Shown here piece after piece: positions 35,746 through 45,353 of a stretch of 64,000 bases of DNA. Made by a program: the position numbers and the translations under genes. How positions within the stretch are numbered: position 1 is the first letter of the stretch; each line of letters starts with the position of its first letter. Source of the stretch: an uncultured Candidatus Saccharibacteria bacterium (GTDB lineage Bacteria > Patescibacteriota > Saccharimonadia > Saccharimonadales > Saccharimonadaceae); assembly GCA_946530965.1 (NCBI GenBank), contig CAMNAK010000001.1, positions 62,001-126,000 on the forward strand, given 5' to 3'. Below the pieces are notes generated by a model. The model made no database searches, had not been told where the DNA came from, and saw only the letters and a program-made list of their open reading frames with translations.

Positions 35746-38001
35746 ATGGCTAAAAAGAGAGGTAGAAAGAAAAAAGCCCCAGAGGCTAAAAATACATACG
35801 AAGTGCCAAATGTTTTCTGGAAACAAGTTGGCGCAGTTTTTATGATGCTCCTAGCTGTTATTTTGACGGCAGCTTGGTTTAAGCCGAAGGGCGCAGCATT
35901 ATTGACGCCATTGCAAGAAGGTTTGATGTATGTATTTGGTTATGCGACCTATCTTCTGCCTTTCATTCTTATTTATCTTGCAGTAAAAATCTTCCGTGCG
36001 GAAGGCAATAATCTTCCTACGGTCGTATGGATTGCCTCGGTATTATTACTTCTCTTGTTCTGTGGTGTGTTTGGTGCGCCAAGCTATGGCTCTACTAACC
36101 ATACCGGTGGTGTTATTGGCAACTTCATGAGCGAATATACCGTAAAGAATATAGGTGCCCCTCTTTCCATTCTTATTTATGTTGTCTTGATTGTTATTAC
36201 GGCTCTATTTATGTATGCCGAGACTCCAGCCCAGCTATTTCATAAGATTCAGGATATATTCCGCGGAACCAGAAGCGAGGAAGATTCTGAGAATGCTCGC
36301 ATCATGCGCCGCAATTCCGGTATCGAGGACGACGAAGATCGTCCACGCCGCCACCTAGGCCTAAAGGTTAATAACTCTAATGCTCTCACCGCCGAAGAAG
36401 AGAAACCGAAGGTTGCTCGTGGTTTGCTTCGCAAGAAAGATAATACTAAGGTCGAGGAAGCTCCGGCTCCAGCTCCTGCCGCCGCTCCAGAGCCAACCGC
36501 TCTTGTTGCCGTGAATGACATTAACTGGAAGATGCCTCCACTAACGCTTCTAAGCAAGAAACGCTCCCCAGCGGATCCTGGCGATACGGATAAAATCGCT
36601 CATATTATTGAGGATACTTTGAAGCAGTTCAATATCGACGTCGATGTTGAAGAGGCTAATGTTGGCCCACGTATTACGCAGTATACTTTGCGTCCGCCTC
36701 AGGGTGTTAAGATTTCTAAGATTGCGACCTATGATAAAGAGCTTGCGTTGAACCTTGCAAAGAGCAAGATTCGTATCGAGGCTCCAATTCCTGGTACTCG
36801 TGCCGTTGGTGTTGAGGTCGAGAACGAAAAGCAGGGTAGTGTTGGTCTACATGAGCTTTTGCAGTCTAGCGAATGGCAAAAGATGATTGTGGACAAGCCG
36901 CTTGCCTTTACGCTTGGCAAAGATATTTCTGGTAATACTGTTGTTGGCAACCTTGCAAAGATGCCTCACTTGCTCATCGCTGGTACTACGGGTTCTGGTA
37001 AGTCTGTCATGACCAATACTTTGATTGCTTCCATGCTTTACCACAACTCGCCATCCGATCTTCGCTTGATTATCGTCGACCCTAAGCAGGTTGAAATGGC
37101 TGCATATCAGGATATTCCACATCTTTTGACGCCAATTATTACCGATGCACCAAAATCTTTGAGTGCTTTGAAGTGGGCAGTCAATGAGATGGAGCGCCGC
37201 TATACAGTTATGGCCGAAGAGCGCGTCAAGAATATCGTCGACTATAACACAAAGATGCAGAAAAATGGTGGCAAGGTTACTATTCCTGATGAAGATGGCA
37301 ATCCTCAGCAACACAACGAAGGCAAGATGCCATATATTGTCGTTATCGTAGATGAGATGGCGGACCTTATGATGCAGGTTGGCAAGGAACTCGAAATGAT
37401 GATTGTTCGTATCGCTCAGAAAGGTCGTGCCGCGGGTATTCACCTAGTTCTCGCAACGCAGCGTCCAGAAGTTAAGGTTGTTACCGGTCTTATTAAGGCT
37501 AATATTCCAGGCCGTATTGCCTTCGCCGTAAACAACAATATGGACTCCCGCGTTATGCTCGATATGGGTGGCGCTGAGAAGCTTCTTGGTATGGGTGATA
37601 TGCTTTACCTAACTACCGAGATGATGGGCAAGCCAAAACGTGTTCAGGGTGCCTATGTGAGTGACGAAGAAATTGAAAACCTCACGAACTATCTCCGCGA
37701 GCAAGCACCGCCAAACTATAACGACGAAGTCATCTCCCAAGATGTCGAAGCTAAAGGCGTTATGGGCATGGGCGGCGACTCTGGCATGGGCGGCGGCGAT
37801 ATCGAACGTCAGGCTGCTGAAATTGGTATTCGCGCAAGAAAGATGTCCACCTCGCTACTTCAGAGGCAGCTACATATTGGTTATGGTCGTGCAGCGGCTA
37901 TCATTGATCACTTGGAAGAGATCGGCGTAGTTGGTCCTGCGCCAGGTGGCAGTAAGCCACGCGAGGTCCTAATTACCTCTATGGACGAATATCCGGGCTA
38001 A
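35746..38001 (+). CDS. ftsK: DNA translocase FtsK/SpoIIIE
   Basis: A 751-residue motor that pumps chromosome ends through the division septum. Four N-terminal membrane helices (about 27-160) are followed by a short Pro/Ala-rich linker. The RecA-like motor has Walker A GTTGSGKS (about 413-420), the Walker B strand IVVIVDEMADLMM and an ATQRPEVKVVTGLIKANIPG segment. The C-terminal winged-helix gamma domain (LQRQLHIGYGRAAAIIDHLE) reads directional DNA motifs. A Gly/Met-rich stretch (MGMGGDSGMGGGD) links motor and gamma domain. The start is leaderless. Confidence 0.96.
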   Translation: MAKKRGRKKKAPEAKNTYEVPNVFWKQVGAVFMMLLAVILTAAWFKPKGAALLTPLQEGLMYVFGYATYLLPFILIYLAVKIFRAEGNNLPTVVWIASVLLLLLFCGVFGAPSYGSTNHTGGVIGNFMSEYTVKNIGAPLSILIYVVLIVITALFMYAETPAQLFHKIQDIFRGTRSEEDSENARIMRRNSGIEDDEDRPRRHLGLKVNNSNALTAEEEKPKVARGLLRKKDNTKVEEAPAPAPAAAPEPTALVAVNDINWKMPPLTLLSKKRSPADPGDTDKIAHIIEDTLKQFNIDVDVEEANVGPRITQYTLRPPQGVKISKIATYDKELALNLAKSKIRIEAPIPGTRAVGVEVENEKQGSVGLHELLQSSEWQKMIVDKPLAFTLGKDISGNTVVGNLAKMPHLLIAGTTGSGKSVMTNTLIASMLYHNSPSDLRLIIVDPKQVEMAAYQDIPHLLTPIITDAPKSLSALKWAVNEMERRYTVMAEERVKNIVDYNTKMQKNGGKVTIPDEDGNPQQHNEGKMPYIVVIVDEMADLMMQVGKELEMMIVRIAQKGRAAGIHLVLATQRPEVKVVTGLIKANIPGRIAFAVNNNMDSRVMLDMGGAEKLLGMGDMLYLTTEMMGKPKRVQGAYVSDEEIENLTNYLREQAPPNYNDEVISQDVEAKGVMGMGGDSGMGGGDIERQAAEIGIRARKMSTSLLQRQLHIGYGRAAAIIDHLEEIGVVGPAPGGSKPREVLITSMDEYPG

Positions 38002-38027
38002 TATTGACAAGAAATCAAAATATTTTC

Positions 38028-38056
38028 TTGCAATAAAATATTAGCTGTTCTAAGAT
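38028..38056 (+). promoter_or_regulatory. Promoter of proS
   Basis: TTGCAA (38028-38033), 17-base spacer, TAAGAT (38051-38056), then seven bases to the ATG. A CAAGAAA/TTTCTTG palindrome (38008-38030) overlaps the -35 and may end ftsK transcripts or bind a regulator. Confidence 0.6.
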
Positions 38057-38063
38057 AGAAAGT

Positions 38064-39311
38064 ATGAAACGCAGTGAATCATTCGTAAAAACCCTCAAAA
38101 ATGCACCAAGCGACGAAGTAAGCCGCAGTGCACAATTGCTTTTGCGTGCCGGTTACATCTACAAGGAAATGGCTGGCGTCTATGATTTTCTGCCCTTGGG
38201 TCGCAAGGTTCTAAATAATATTATTGATATTATTCGCGAAGAAATGGTCGCTCTTGGTGGCCAAGAGGTTGAGATGTCTAGCTTGCAGCCAAAGGATGCT
38301 TGGGTAAAGTCTGGTCGTTGGGACGACGATGTCGTCGACGACTGGTTCAAGACAAAACTTCATGCTGGTGGTGAGCTTGGTCTTGCTTTGACGCACGAAG
38401 AAGCTATTACGAATATGCTAACTAGCTATGTCTCTAGCTATAAGGACCTTCCACTTTATGTCTTCCAGTTCCAGAAGAAGTTCCGTAACGAACTTCGTGC
38501 AAAATCTGGCATTATGCGCACGCGCGAATTTATTATGAAGGATCTATATTCTTTCTGCGCAACGCGCGAACAGCATGAAGAATTCTACGAAAAAGCCGCA
38601 ATTAGTTATACGAATATCTTTAAGCGTCTAGGTATTGGCGACAGCACGTATCGTACCTTTGCAAGCGGTGGTAGCTTCAGTCGTTTTAGTGACGAATTCC
38701 AGACCATCTGTGATGCGGGTGAGGATATTATCTATATCGATCACGAAAAGAACATCGCTATTAACGAAGAAGTCTATAACGAAGAAACCTTCAAGATGCT
38801 AGATGTCGACCCAGCTAAGCTGGACAAGCAGAAGGCATCTGAAGTTGGTAATATTTTTACGCTCGGTACTAAGTATTCCGAAGCTCTTGATTTGTACTTC
38901 AATGATGAAAAGGGTGTAAGAACACCAGTATTTATGGGTAGCTATGGCATTGGCCCAGCTCGTTCTATGGGCGTTATTGCAGAGAAGACCTGCGATGATA
39001 AAGGCCTAAACTGGCCAGAAGAAATCGCCCCATATAAGTACTATCTCATTGGCATTGGCGAAAAAGGCATGAAAGAAGCCGAAAAGCTATATAACTTGAA
39101 TCCAGAACAATTCGTCTTTGATGACCGCGAAAAGGTCCGTAATGGCGAGAAATTTGCCGACGCAGAACTCATGGGCATCCCATATCGTGTTATCGTTAGT
39201 GACAAGACTCTAGAGAATGATCAAGTCGAAATTCTATCTAGAAAAACGGGTAAAAGCGAGCTATTGACAACAAAAGAGTTCATTAGTAAAATACCAAAAG
39301 TATTAAAATAA
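38064..39311 (+). CDS. proS: Prolyl-tRNA synthetase, short form without editing insertion
   Basis: A 415-residue class II synthetase that charges tRNA-Pro. Motif 1 lies around GVYDFLPLGRKVLNNI, motif 2 around FRNELRAKSGIMRTREFIMKD, and motif 3 around GSYGIGPARSMGVI. A C-terminal anticodon domain is present. Typical bacterial ProS (about 570 residues) has an INS editing domain between motifs 2 and 3; here only about 100 residues separate them, so the domain that clears Ala-tRNA-Pro is absent. No free-standing editing protein is seen in the window. The mRNA is probably leaderless. Confidence 0.95.
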   Translation: MKRSESFVKTLKNAPSDEVSRSAQLLLRAGYIYKEMAGVYDFLPLGRKVLNNIIDIIREEMVALGGQEVEMSSLQPKDAWVKSGRWDDDVVDDWFKTKLHAGGELGLALTHEEAITNMLTSYVSSYKDLPLYVFQFQKKFRNELRAKSGIMRTREFIMKDLYSFCATREQHEEFYEKAAISYTNIFKRLGIGDSTYRTFASGGSFSRFSDEFQTICDAGEDIIYIDHEKNIAINEEVYNEETFKMLDVDPAKLDKQKASEVGNIFTLGTKYSEALDLYFNDEKGVRTPVFMGSYGIGPARSMGVIAEKTCDDKGLNWPEEIAPYKYYLIGIGEKGMKEAEKLYNLNPEQFVFDDREKVRNGEKFADAELMGIPYRVIVSDKTLENDQVEILSRKTGKSELLTTKEFISKIPKVLK

Positions 39312-39351
39312 GTGGTGATTTTCCACGATTGACAGAAAATAGGAGGTATTT

Positions 39352-39798
39352 ATGCCTAATGTTGTTAAAATTACCGCAGCTGGTAAAAAAGACTTACAAG
39401 AAGAACTAAAAGCGCTCAAAGCGCGTCGTCCAGAAATTGCGGAAAAAATTGCTCTAGCACGTTCTTATGGCGATTTGAGTGAAAACGAAGATTATAGTGC
39501 TGCTCGCAGCGAACAGAATACTGTAGAAGGTCGTATTCAAGAGATCGAAGATATTTTGCTTCATGCAAAAATTATCGAAAACAAGAAAACGGATAAGGTT
39601 GCTCTTGGTAGCACGGTTACTTTGGATGTAGAAGGCAAAAGCCGCTCATATATCCTTGTTGGTGCAACCGAAGCAGATCCTTTGAATGGCAAAATTAGCG
39701 ATGTTTCACCAATCGGCAAACAGCTAATGGGTCAAAAGGTTGGTTTTGAGGGTGAACTACCAAATAAAAAGAAATTTTCAATTAAAACAATAGAATAA
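39352..39798 (+). CDS. greA: Transcription elongation factor GreA
   Basis: A 148-residue factor that rescues backtracked RNA polymerase by stimulating transcript cleavage. The N-terminal coiled coil holds the tip motif ARSYGDLSENEDY with the acidic pair needed for metal binding. The C-terminal FKBP-like domain ends in the SPIGKQLMGQKVGFEGELP motif. The start follows GGAGG. It lies 40 bases after proS, without a terminator between, so the two may be co-transcribed. Confidence 0.96.
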   Translation: MPNVVKITAAGKKDLQEELKALKARRPEIAEKIALARSYGDLSENEDYSAARSEQNTVEGRIQEIEDILLHAKIIENKKTDKVALGSTVTLDVEGKSRSYILVGATEADPLNGKISDVSPIGKQLMGQKVGFEGELPNKKKFSIKTIE

Positions 39799-39840
39799 TC
39801 ATCTGAGAATAATCTCTCGGGTGGTTATTAAAGGGAGATT

Positions 39841-41667
39841 ATGAAAAAAGAAAGAAAGGGCGAGAAGCGTAAGCTTACGCGAAGGACGCTCCATTACTAT
39901 TGGCAGGCAACAAAGAAGCATAAAGGCCTCTTTGCTACCGGCATCATCGTGACGCCAATTGTGACGGCATGTCGTACGGCATTGGCTCCATATTTTACTG
40001 CCGATATTATCGGCAAAGTTTCTGCTGGAATTAACCCAGTTGAGAACTGGTCTGCTTTTATGTGGCCAGTAATTGGGCTTCTAGCATGTTATCTAATCGG
40101 TTCTGAGCTTCTAGGACATATCCGTATTTGGGCTATTTGGAAGCTAGAACTAAAGGTCGCATACGATCTTGCAACTTACTGCTTCGACAAGGTCTGTACG
40201 CAGTCTATGCGATTCCATAGTAACCGCTTTTCGGGTTCGCTTGTATCTCAAACAAACAAATTCGTGGGTGGTTATGAGCGTTTGTTTGATACCCTGATAT
40301 TCCAGATTCTTTGGTTGACCTTTACGATTCTCTCAACCATCGGTATCTTGGCTTTCAAGGCACCGCTTTTTGCATTAGTTCTAGTTGCAGTTGTAATTCT
40401 TTATACTATTATTGCTACGGTTAGCTTCAAGAAAGTCGGAAAGTTAAGCGAGAAATATGCAAGTGCCGAAACCAAGCAGACTGGTCAGCTTGCCGACTCT
40501 ATGTCTAACATCTTGGCTGTTAAATCTTATGGTCGCGAAGCACACGAGCATCGCCGCTATGCAAACTTTAGTACCGCAACCTACAACGCAGGCATGAATC
40601 AGATGCGCGCGGTTATCTTCCGTGATATTTGCTTCGGCTTCGTTATTATTGGCTGTGTTGTTGCTTCGACGATGTTTGTAATCTTTGGTAAGAATCTTGG
40701 CATCGAAATCGCAACTCTAATCCTTATCTCGGATTACGCCATTACGATTGTTGGTAATCTTTGGGATGTAAACAATATTCTAAAGTCCGTAAACCGTGTC
40801 TTTGGCGATGCGCACGACATGACAGCAATTCTTGATACCGAGGATTCTGTTAAGGATATTTCTAGCGCCAAGTCTATCGAAGTTAAGAAGGGTAACATTG
40901 AATTCGATAACATTACCTTCAAGCATGCCGACGCGCCTCGCGCGATCTTTAATGACTTCAACTTGAAGGTTAAGGCTGGCGAACGTGTTGGTCTAGTTGG
41001 TCTATCTGGTTCCGGTAAGACTACTTTGACGAAGCTTCTCTTGCGTTTTGCTGACGTCGATAAGGGTAAAATTACTGTTGATGGTCACGACATTAGCAAG
41101 ATTCGCCAGATTTCACTACGCGAAAACATTGCGTATGTTCCACAAGATACGGCTCTGTTCCATCGCTCGATCGCAGAGAACATTGCCTATGGTAGGCCTG
41201 ATGCAAGTCGCGAAGAAATCATTCATGCTGCCAAGCTAGCGCACGCAGATGAATTTATCTCTGAGATGCCAGATGGCTACGATACTCTCGTCGGTGAACG
41301 TGGCGTCAAATTGTCTGGTGGTCAGAGGCAACGTATCTCGATTGCTCGCGCAATCTTGAAAGATGCTCCAATTCTGGTTCTCGATGAGGCAACCTCTGCG
41401 CTCGACTCTGAATCTGAGGCTTTAATCCAGGATGCCTTGGATAAGCTCATGAAGGGTCGCACGAGCATCGTGGTGGCTCACCGTCTATCTACGATTGCTG
41501 GTATGGACAAGATTGTCGTCTTGGAAGATGGCAAGATTCTCGAGCAGGGTAGCCACGAAGATCTACTCAGGAATCGCGGTTCCTACTACCGCCTATGGTC
41601 GCGCCAATCCGGTGCGTTCTTGAATAAGGAAACTGACGACGTAGTAGAATGCGAAGAAGAAGAGTAG
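39841..41667 (+). CDS. ABC exporter, fused membrane and ATPase domains
   Basis: A 608-residue type IV ABC half-transporter. Six membrane helices (about 30-320) are followed by a nucleotide-binding domain with Walker A GLSGSGKTT, the signature LSGGQRQRISIARAI, Walker B ILVLDEATSALD and H-loop VVAHRLST. It should work as a homodimer and export lipids, peptides or drugs; the substrate cannot be read from the sequence. The basic N-terminus (KKERKGEKRKLTRR) is cytoplasmic. The start follows GGGAGATT. The genes before (greA) and after have their own signals. Confidence 0.93.
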   Translation: MKKERKGEKRKLTRRTLHYYWQATKKHKGLFATGIIVTPIVTACRTALAPYFTADIIGKVSAGINPVENWSAFMWPVIGLLACYLIGSELLGHIRIWAIWKLELKVAYDLATYCFDKVCTQSMRFHSNRFSGSLVSQTNKFVGGYERLFDTLIFQILWLTFTILSTIGILAFKAPLFALVLVAVVILYTIIATVSFKKVGKLSEKYASAETKQTGQLADSMSNILAVKSYGREAHEHRRYANFSTATYNAGMNQMRAVIFRDICFGFVIIGCVVASTMFVIFGKNLGIEIATLILISDYAITIVGNLWDVNNILKSVNRVFGDAHDMTAILDTEDSVKDISSAKSIEVKKGNIEFDNITFKHADAPRAIFNDFNLKVKAGERVGLVGLSGSGKTTLTKLLLRFADVDKGKITVDGHDISKIRQISLRENIAYVPQDTALFHRSIAENIAYGRPDASREEIIHAAKLAHADEFISEMPDGYDTLVGERGVKLSGGQRQRISIARAILKDAPILVLDEATSALDSESEALIQDALDKLMKGRTSIVVAHRLSTIAGMDKIVVLEDGKILEQGSHEDLLRNRGSYYRLWSRQSGAFLNKETDDVVECEEEE

Positions 41668-41674
41668 TCTATAA

Positions 41675-41706
41675 AATAGGGCCCGCCTAAACGGGCTCTA
41701 TTTTTA
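41675..41706 (+). terminator. Terminator of ABC exporter
   Basis: AATAGGGCCCG/CGGGCTCTATT stem with TTTTTAT. Confidence 0.88.
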
Positions 41707-41725
41707 TGCTAGAATTAAAATTAGC

Positions 41726-42787
41726 ATGAGTAAGTTCGAAGATAGGCAAGTTGTCCTAGAAAAAATCAAAAACGGTGTCTATAGCACAAAAACTAGTAGT
41801 AATTTAGGTGTCGCGCTTTTTATAGTGATGACTCTATTTGCTTTTGTGATTTTCTTTTCGACGATTGTGGCGATGCTTGTAAAAAGCACGCTGAACGGTA
41901 ATAAGGGCTTTGCTGTACTTGGTACAATAATTGTATTTATAATCATTGTCGCAATTACGATGATATTTATTATCATTCCGAAGCTTGGTAAAAGCTCAAA
42001 AACTAGCAGAAAAGACATTAGTTTAATTGAAACCGGAACAGAGCTTGAGGTTCATATCGAGAACTCTTACAAGACAAATTCCGGATATCAGCTAGAATGT
42101 ACAAGTGATAAATATCCAGACATGGTCTTCAGAAGCAAACTTCTTCAAGAAGAGCCGATTATTGACAAGGATAGAAAAACCAGAGTCTTCATCGATCCTC
42201 AGAATCCAAATAATTACTTTGTTGACGTCTATAGTGTTTTGCCTCGTCAGGCTGGCCCTGTCTTGATGGATAGAAGCGAGCTAAAGCATGAGACGAATGT
42301 GAACGTTACGGCTAATAATTTTGCTATCGTTCGTATATTTTTGTTTATTTTCTTGGCGCCATTCTTTATAACGGGTGCAGGGACCGCAATCGGTGGCTTG
42401 CTTACTGGGCATTTTATTACTGCTATAATTAGCGCCCTTGTGATTTTTGGCTTTGCGACGATTATTAGTAAGATTGGTGACGGTGACAGTGAAAAGAAAG
42501 CAATGCTAGCTCAAGGTTACTATCTAGAAGCTACTGGTACGAGGTATTGGGTTACGACTAGTGATGATTCTACGACTCATCATTTATCTTGTCGCTACAT
42601 TGTTCCTGGTACGCATGACGCATATAACTTCTATACGACAGCTGTGGATGCGCGTGCAAAGATTCTCGTTGGCGCAAAGGTTCGCGTCTATGTAAACCCG
42701 GACAAAATGAGCGTTTATCTTATCGATGCTAAATATTCTTTGTCTAACTTTGGCTTTACTGCCAAGCAAGAAACCGACGAAGCCTAA
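41726..42787 (+). CDS. Membrane protein with duplicated helix-pair plus beta domain
   Basis: A 353-residue protein built from two similar halves. Each has a pair of membrane helices (about 28-92 and 200-250) followed by a soluble beta-type domain containing an R-V-F/Y-I/V-D/N-P strand (TRVFIDPQNPNNYFVDVYSV and KVRVYVNPDKMSVYLIDAKY). The layout resembles DUF3592-like proteins, but the match is loose. The role is unknown. TAGAAT lies ten bases before the ATG, so the leader is very short. The codon use is core-type. Confidence 0.6.
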   Translation: MSKFEDRQVVLEKIKNGVYSTKTSSNLGVALFIVMTLFAFVIFFSTIVAMLVKSTLNGNKGFAVLGTIIVFIIIVAITMIFIIIPKLGKSSKTSRKDISLIETGTELEVHIENSYKTNSGYQLECTSDKYPDMVFRSKLLQEEPIIDKDRKTRVFIDPQNPNNYFVDVYSVLPRQAGPVLMDRSELKHETNVNVTANNFAIVRIFLFIFLAPFFITGAGTAIGGLLTGHFITAIISALVIFGFATIISKIGDGDSEKKAMLAQGYYLEATGTRYWVTTSDDSTTHHLSCRYIVPGTHDAYNFYTTAVDARAKILVGAKVRVYVNPDKMSVYLIDAKYSLSNFGFTAKQETDEA

Positions 42788-42831
42788 GGCATTAGATAAA
42801 AGCCAGAATTATGATATAATATAAGATAATT

Positions 42832-44265
42832 ATGGCTACACTAAAAGATTTTCGTGATGAGCGCGTGCGAAAGCTCAATGAGATTCGCGAAGCTGGTATT
42901 GATCCGTATCCAGCCCATTCGAATCGCAACGCTAAAATAAAAGATATTCTAGATAACTTTGATAATTTTGACGGCAAGGACGTTTGTGTTGCTGGCCGTA
43001 TTGCTGGTATCCGCAGCTTTGGTAAGCTTGCCTTCGTAGTTCTTGAAGATGATTCTGGCAAAGTTCAGATTTTCTTGAAGGATGAAGCTGCTAAGTTTAC
43101 AAAGAAGCTTGATTCTGGAGATTTTCTTGAAGCTGCTGGTAAAGTTGGTAAGAGTAAAACTGGCGAAATCTCAATTTTCTGTGATGCGCCAAGATTACTT
43201 GGCAAGGCCTTGCGCCCACTTCCTGGTCGTGATGGCTTTACGAACAAGGAAGAGCGCCTACGTCGCCGCTATGTAGATATGGCCGTAAATCCAGAAGTTC
43301 GTGAACGCTTTATTCGCCGTAGTAAATTCTGGACTGCAACCCGCGAATTCTTGAACGCACATGGTTTCGTAGAAGTTAATATTCCAGTTCTTGAAGTTAC
43401 GACCGGTGGTGCCGATGCAAATCCATTTGTAACTCATATGGATGCGCTCGATCAGGATTATTACCTACGTATTTCGCACGAGTTGCCATTGAAGCGCTTG
43501 ATTGGTGGTGGTTTTGAACGTGTTTACGATATTGGTCCACGCTTCCGCAATGAAGGTATGGACGAAGAGCATTTGCCAGAACACATTGCTATGGAAAGCT
43601 ATGCTGCTTACCAGGATTACGAAGATGGTATGAAGCTTTACGAAGAAATGATCAAATACGTCTGTAAAGAAACTTGGGGTACACTCCAGTTCGAACATGA
43701 CGGCATGAAGGTAGATTTGGATTGCGAGTGGCCACGCAAGACTTACGCGGATCTTCTAAAAGAGCATTTTAATATCGATGTCTTTAATCCTGACGTAGAG
43801 CAAATCAAGGGAATCTTGCGCGAGCATAAGATGAAGTTTGACGAAAACGCATCTGCTTCACGCCTCTTGGATTATGCTTGGAAGATTATTCGCAAAGAAT
43901 CCGCTGGTCCATACTGGTTGATTCATGAACCTGTTGAGGTCTCTCCGCTTGCAAAGAAGCATGCTGAAGACCCACGCGTCACCGAACGCTTCCATCCAAT
44001 TATCTTTGGTACGGAGATGGGTAACGGCTACTCTGAGCTGAACGATCCAATCGATCAGCTAGAGCGCTTCGAAAAGCAGCAGGCTATGCGCGATGCTGGC
44101 GATGATGAAGCCCAGATGTTGGATATGGATTTCGTAGAGATGCTAGAGTATGGCATGCCGCCAACATGCGGTTGGGGTAACTCCGAACGCAATTTCTGGC
44201 TATTTGAAGGCGTTTCTGCCCGCGAAGGCGTTCCATTCCCACCAATGCGCAAGAGCGAAGATTAA
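42832..44265 (+). CDS. lysS: Lysyl-tRNA synthetase, class II, with divergent motif 3
   Basis: A 477-residue class II synthetase. An N-terminal OB-fold anticodon domain (VCVAGRIAGIRSFGKLAFVV) is followed by the catalytic core with TGGADANPFVTHMDALDQDY, RISHELPLKRLIGGGFERVY, and motif 2 FRNEGMDEEHLPEH. Motif 3 reads PTCGWGNSERNFWLFEGVSA instead of the usual GxGxGxDR pattern; the arginine is kept but two glycines are not. The length is normal. TATAAT lies 11 bases before the ATG. The enzyme is likely active; motif 3 may mark a lineage-specific form. Confidence 0.92.
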   Translation: MATLKDFRDERVRKLNEIREAGIDPYPAHSNRNAKIKDILDNFDNFDGKDVCVAGRIAGIRSFGKLAFVVLEDDSGKVQIFLKDEAAKFTKKLDSGDFLEAAGKVGKSKTGEISIFCDAPRLLGKALRPLPGRDGFTNKEERLRRRYVDMAVNPEVRERFIRRSKFWTATREFLNAHGFVEVNIPVLEVTTGGADANPFVTHMDALDQDYYLRISHELPLKRLIGGGFERVYDIGPRFRNEGMDEEHLPEHIAMESYAAYQDYEDGMKLYEEMIKYVCKETWGTLQFEHDGMKVDLDCEWPRKTYADLLKEHFNIDVFNPDVEQIKGILREHKMKFDENASASRLLDYAWKIIRKESAGPYWLIHEPVEVSPLAKKHAEDPRVTERFHPIIFGTEMGNGYSELNDPIDQLERFEKQQAMRDAGDDEAQMLDMDFVEMLEYGMPPTCGWGNSERNFWLFEGVSAREGVPFPPMRKSED

Positions 44266-44270
44266 TACCT

Positions 44271-44302
44271 AAACTTCCACTTCAGAAAAGTGGAAGTTTT
44301 TT
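44271..44302 (+). terminator. Terminator of lysS
   Basis: AAACTTCCACTT/AAGTGGAAGTTT stem with TTTTTTG. Confidence 0.88.
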
Positions 44303-44371
44303 GTAAACTAAGCAAGTCCGTAACGAAAAAGAAGGATATCAAGACGACGCTACAAACTGCCTATGTATCTG

Positions 44372-44401
44372 TAATTATTAAGCTTCCGCTTTTAATAATT
44401 C
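44372..44401. repeat. AT-rich inverted repeat upstream of dprA
   Basis: AATTATTAA(GC) and (GC)TTTTAATAATT arms around a TTCC loop, about 25 bases before the dprA start. It could be an operator or a weak terminator. The rest of the 44303-44424 gap holds nothing else I can support. Confidence 0.5.
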
Positions 44402-44424
44402 TCGCATTCTACTAGCTTGTTGCT

Positions 44425-45303
44425 ATGGAATACAGAAGAACAGATTTAAGCGAACAATTTTTACAAAACCTATATAATGAAGATTCGAAGCATTGGGAAA
44501 ATAAGCCACCAAAAGAGCTTTGGCAATATGGTAATTTCCCGAAGCGTGTGGATAAAAAGGTAGTTGCCATAGTTGGTAGTCGTAACTGTACGGATTACGG
44601 CAAGAATATTGCATATAAGACCGCTAAAACGCTCGCAGAGCATGGTTTTGTGGTCGTGAGCGGCCTCGCCTATGGCATAGATAGCTTCGCGCACCGTGGT
44701 TGTATTGATGGCGGCGGTCAAACGGTTGCTGTGCTTGGAACTCCAATAGACAGGATCTATCCAGTCAGCAATTATTCTTTGGCGCAGAGAATCGTCGAGA
44801 CTGGCGGTGCGATTATTTCTGAGCATGCGCCAGGATCAAAAGTTCATCCATTTAATTTTGTATACCGAAATCGGATTGTTTCTGGATTAGCGGACGCGCT
44901 AATAATTGTTGAAGCCTCGGATAAATCTGGTACGATTCATACCGCGCAGTATGCGGTCGAGCAAGATAGAGAACTATACGTCGTGCCGGGGGATATTAAT
45001 CGACCGATGTCTTCTGGCGCGAATAGGCTAATTATGGACGGTGGGCAGCCGTTTCTTGGCGCGGATTGGTTTATGGACTGTATGGATCCACTCTGGCGTA
45101 CGAAAGAGAAGAAGCAAAAGAAGAAAACCCTTGGTGCGCTTGCGGATTCTATCTTGAGTTTCTTGTCTGGCAAAAGCGCTGATGCTGGCAGTATTGCGGA
45201 ATCTATCGGGCAGGATTTAAGCAAAGTATTAGTGCAATTATCTCTGTTAGAATTGGATGGGACATTATGTTCCGACTCGGAAGGCAAATGGTCTTTTGCT
45301 TAA
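44425..45303 (+). CDS. dprA: DNA processing protein DprA (Smf)
   Basis: A 292-residue Rossmann-fold DprA that loads RecA on incoming single-stranded DNA during transformation. Conserved segments are VAIVGSRNCTDYGK, VVSGLAYGIDSFAHRG, TVAVLGTPIDRIYP, FVYRNRIVSGLADALIIVEA and KSGTIHTAQYA. A C-terminal winged-helix domain (about 235-292) is present. There is no clear Shine-Dalgarno; a weak TAGCTT lies six bases before the ATG. DprA in a reduced genome supports a competence-like DNA uptake route, consistent with the need to scavenge nucleotides, though that use is an inference. Confidence 0.94.
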   Translation: MEYRRTDLSEQFLQNLYNEDSKHWENKPPKELWQYGNFPKRVDKKVVAIVGSRNCTDYGKNIAYKTAKTLAEHGFVVVSGLAYGIDSFAHRGCIDGGGQTVAVLGTPIDRIYPVSNYSLAQRIVETGGAIISEHAPGSKVHPFNFVYRNRIVSGLADALIIVEASDKSGTIHTAQYAVEQDRELYVVPGDINRPMSSGANRLIMDGGQPFLGADWFMDCMDPLWRTKEKKQKKKTLGALADSILSFLSGKSADAGSIAESIGQDLSKVLVQLSLLELDGTLCSDSEGKWSFA

Positions 45304-45353
45304 AGTTTTATGCTAAAATATAAGCATAAGAAATAAAAGAGGGCATCATTTTA

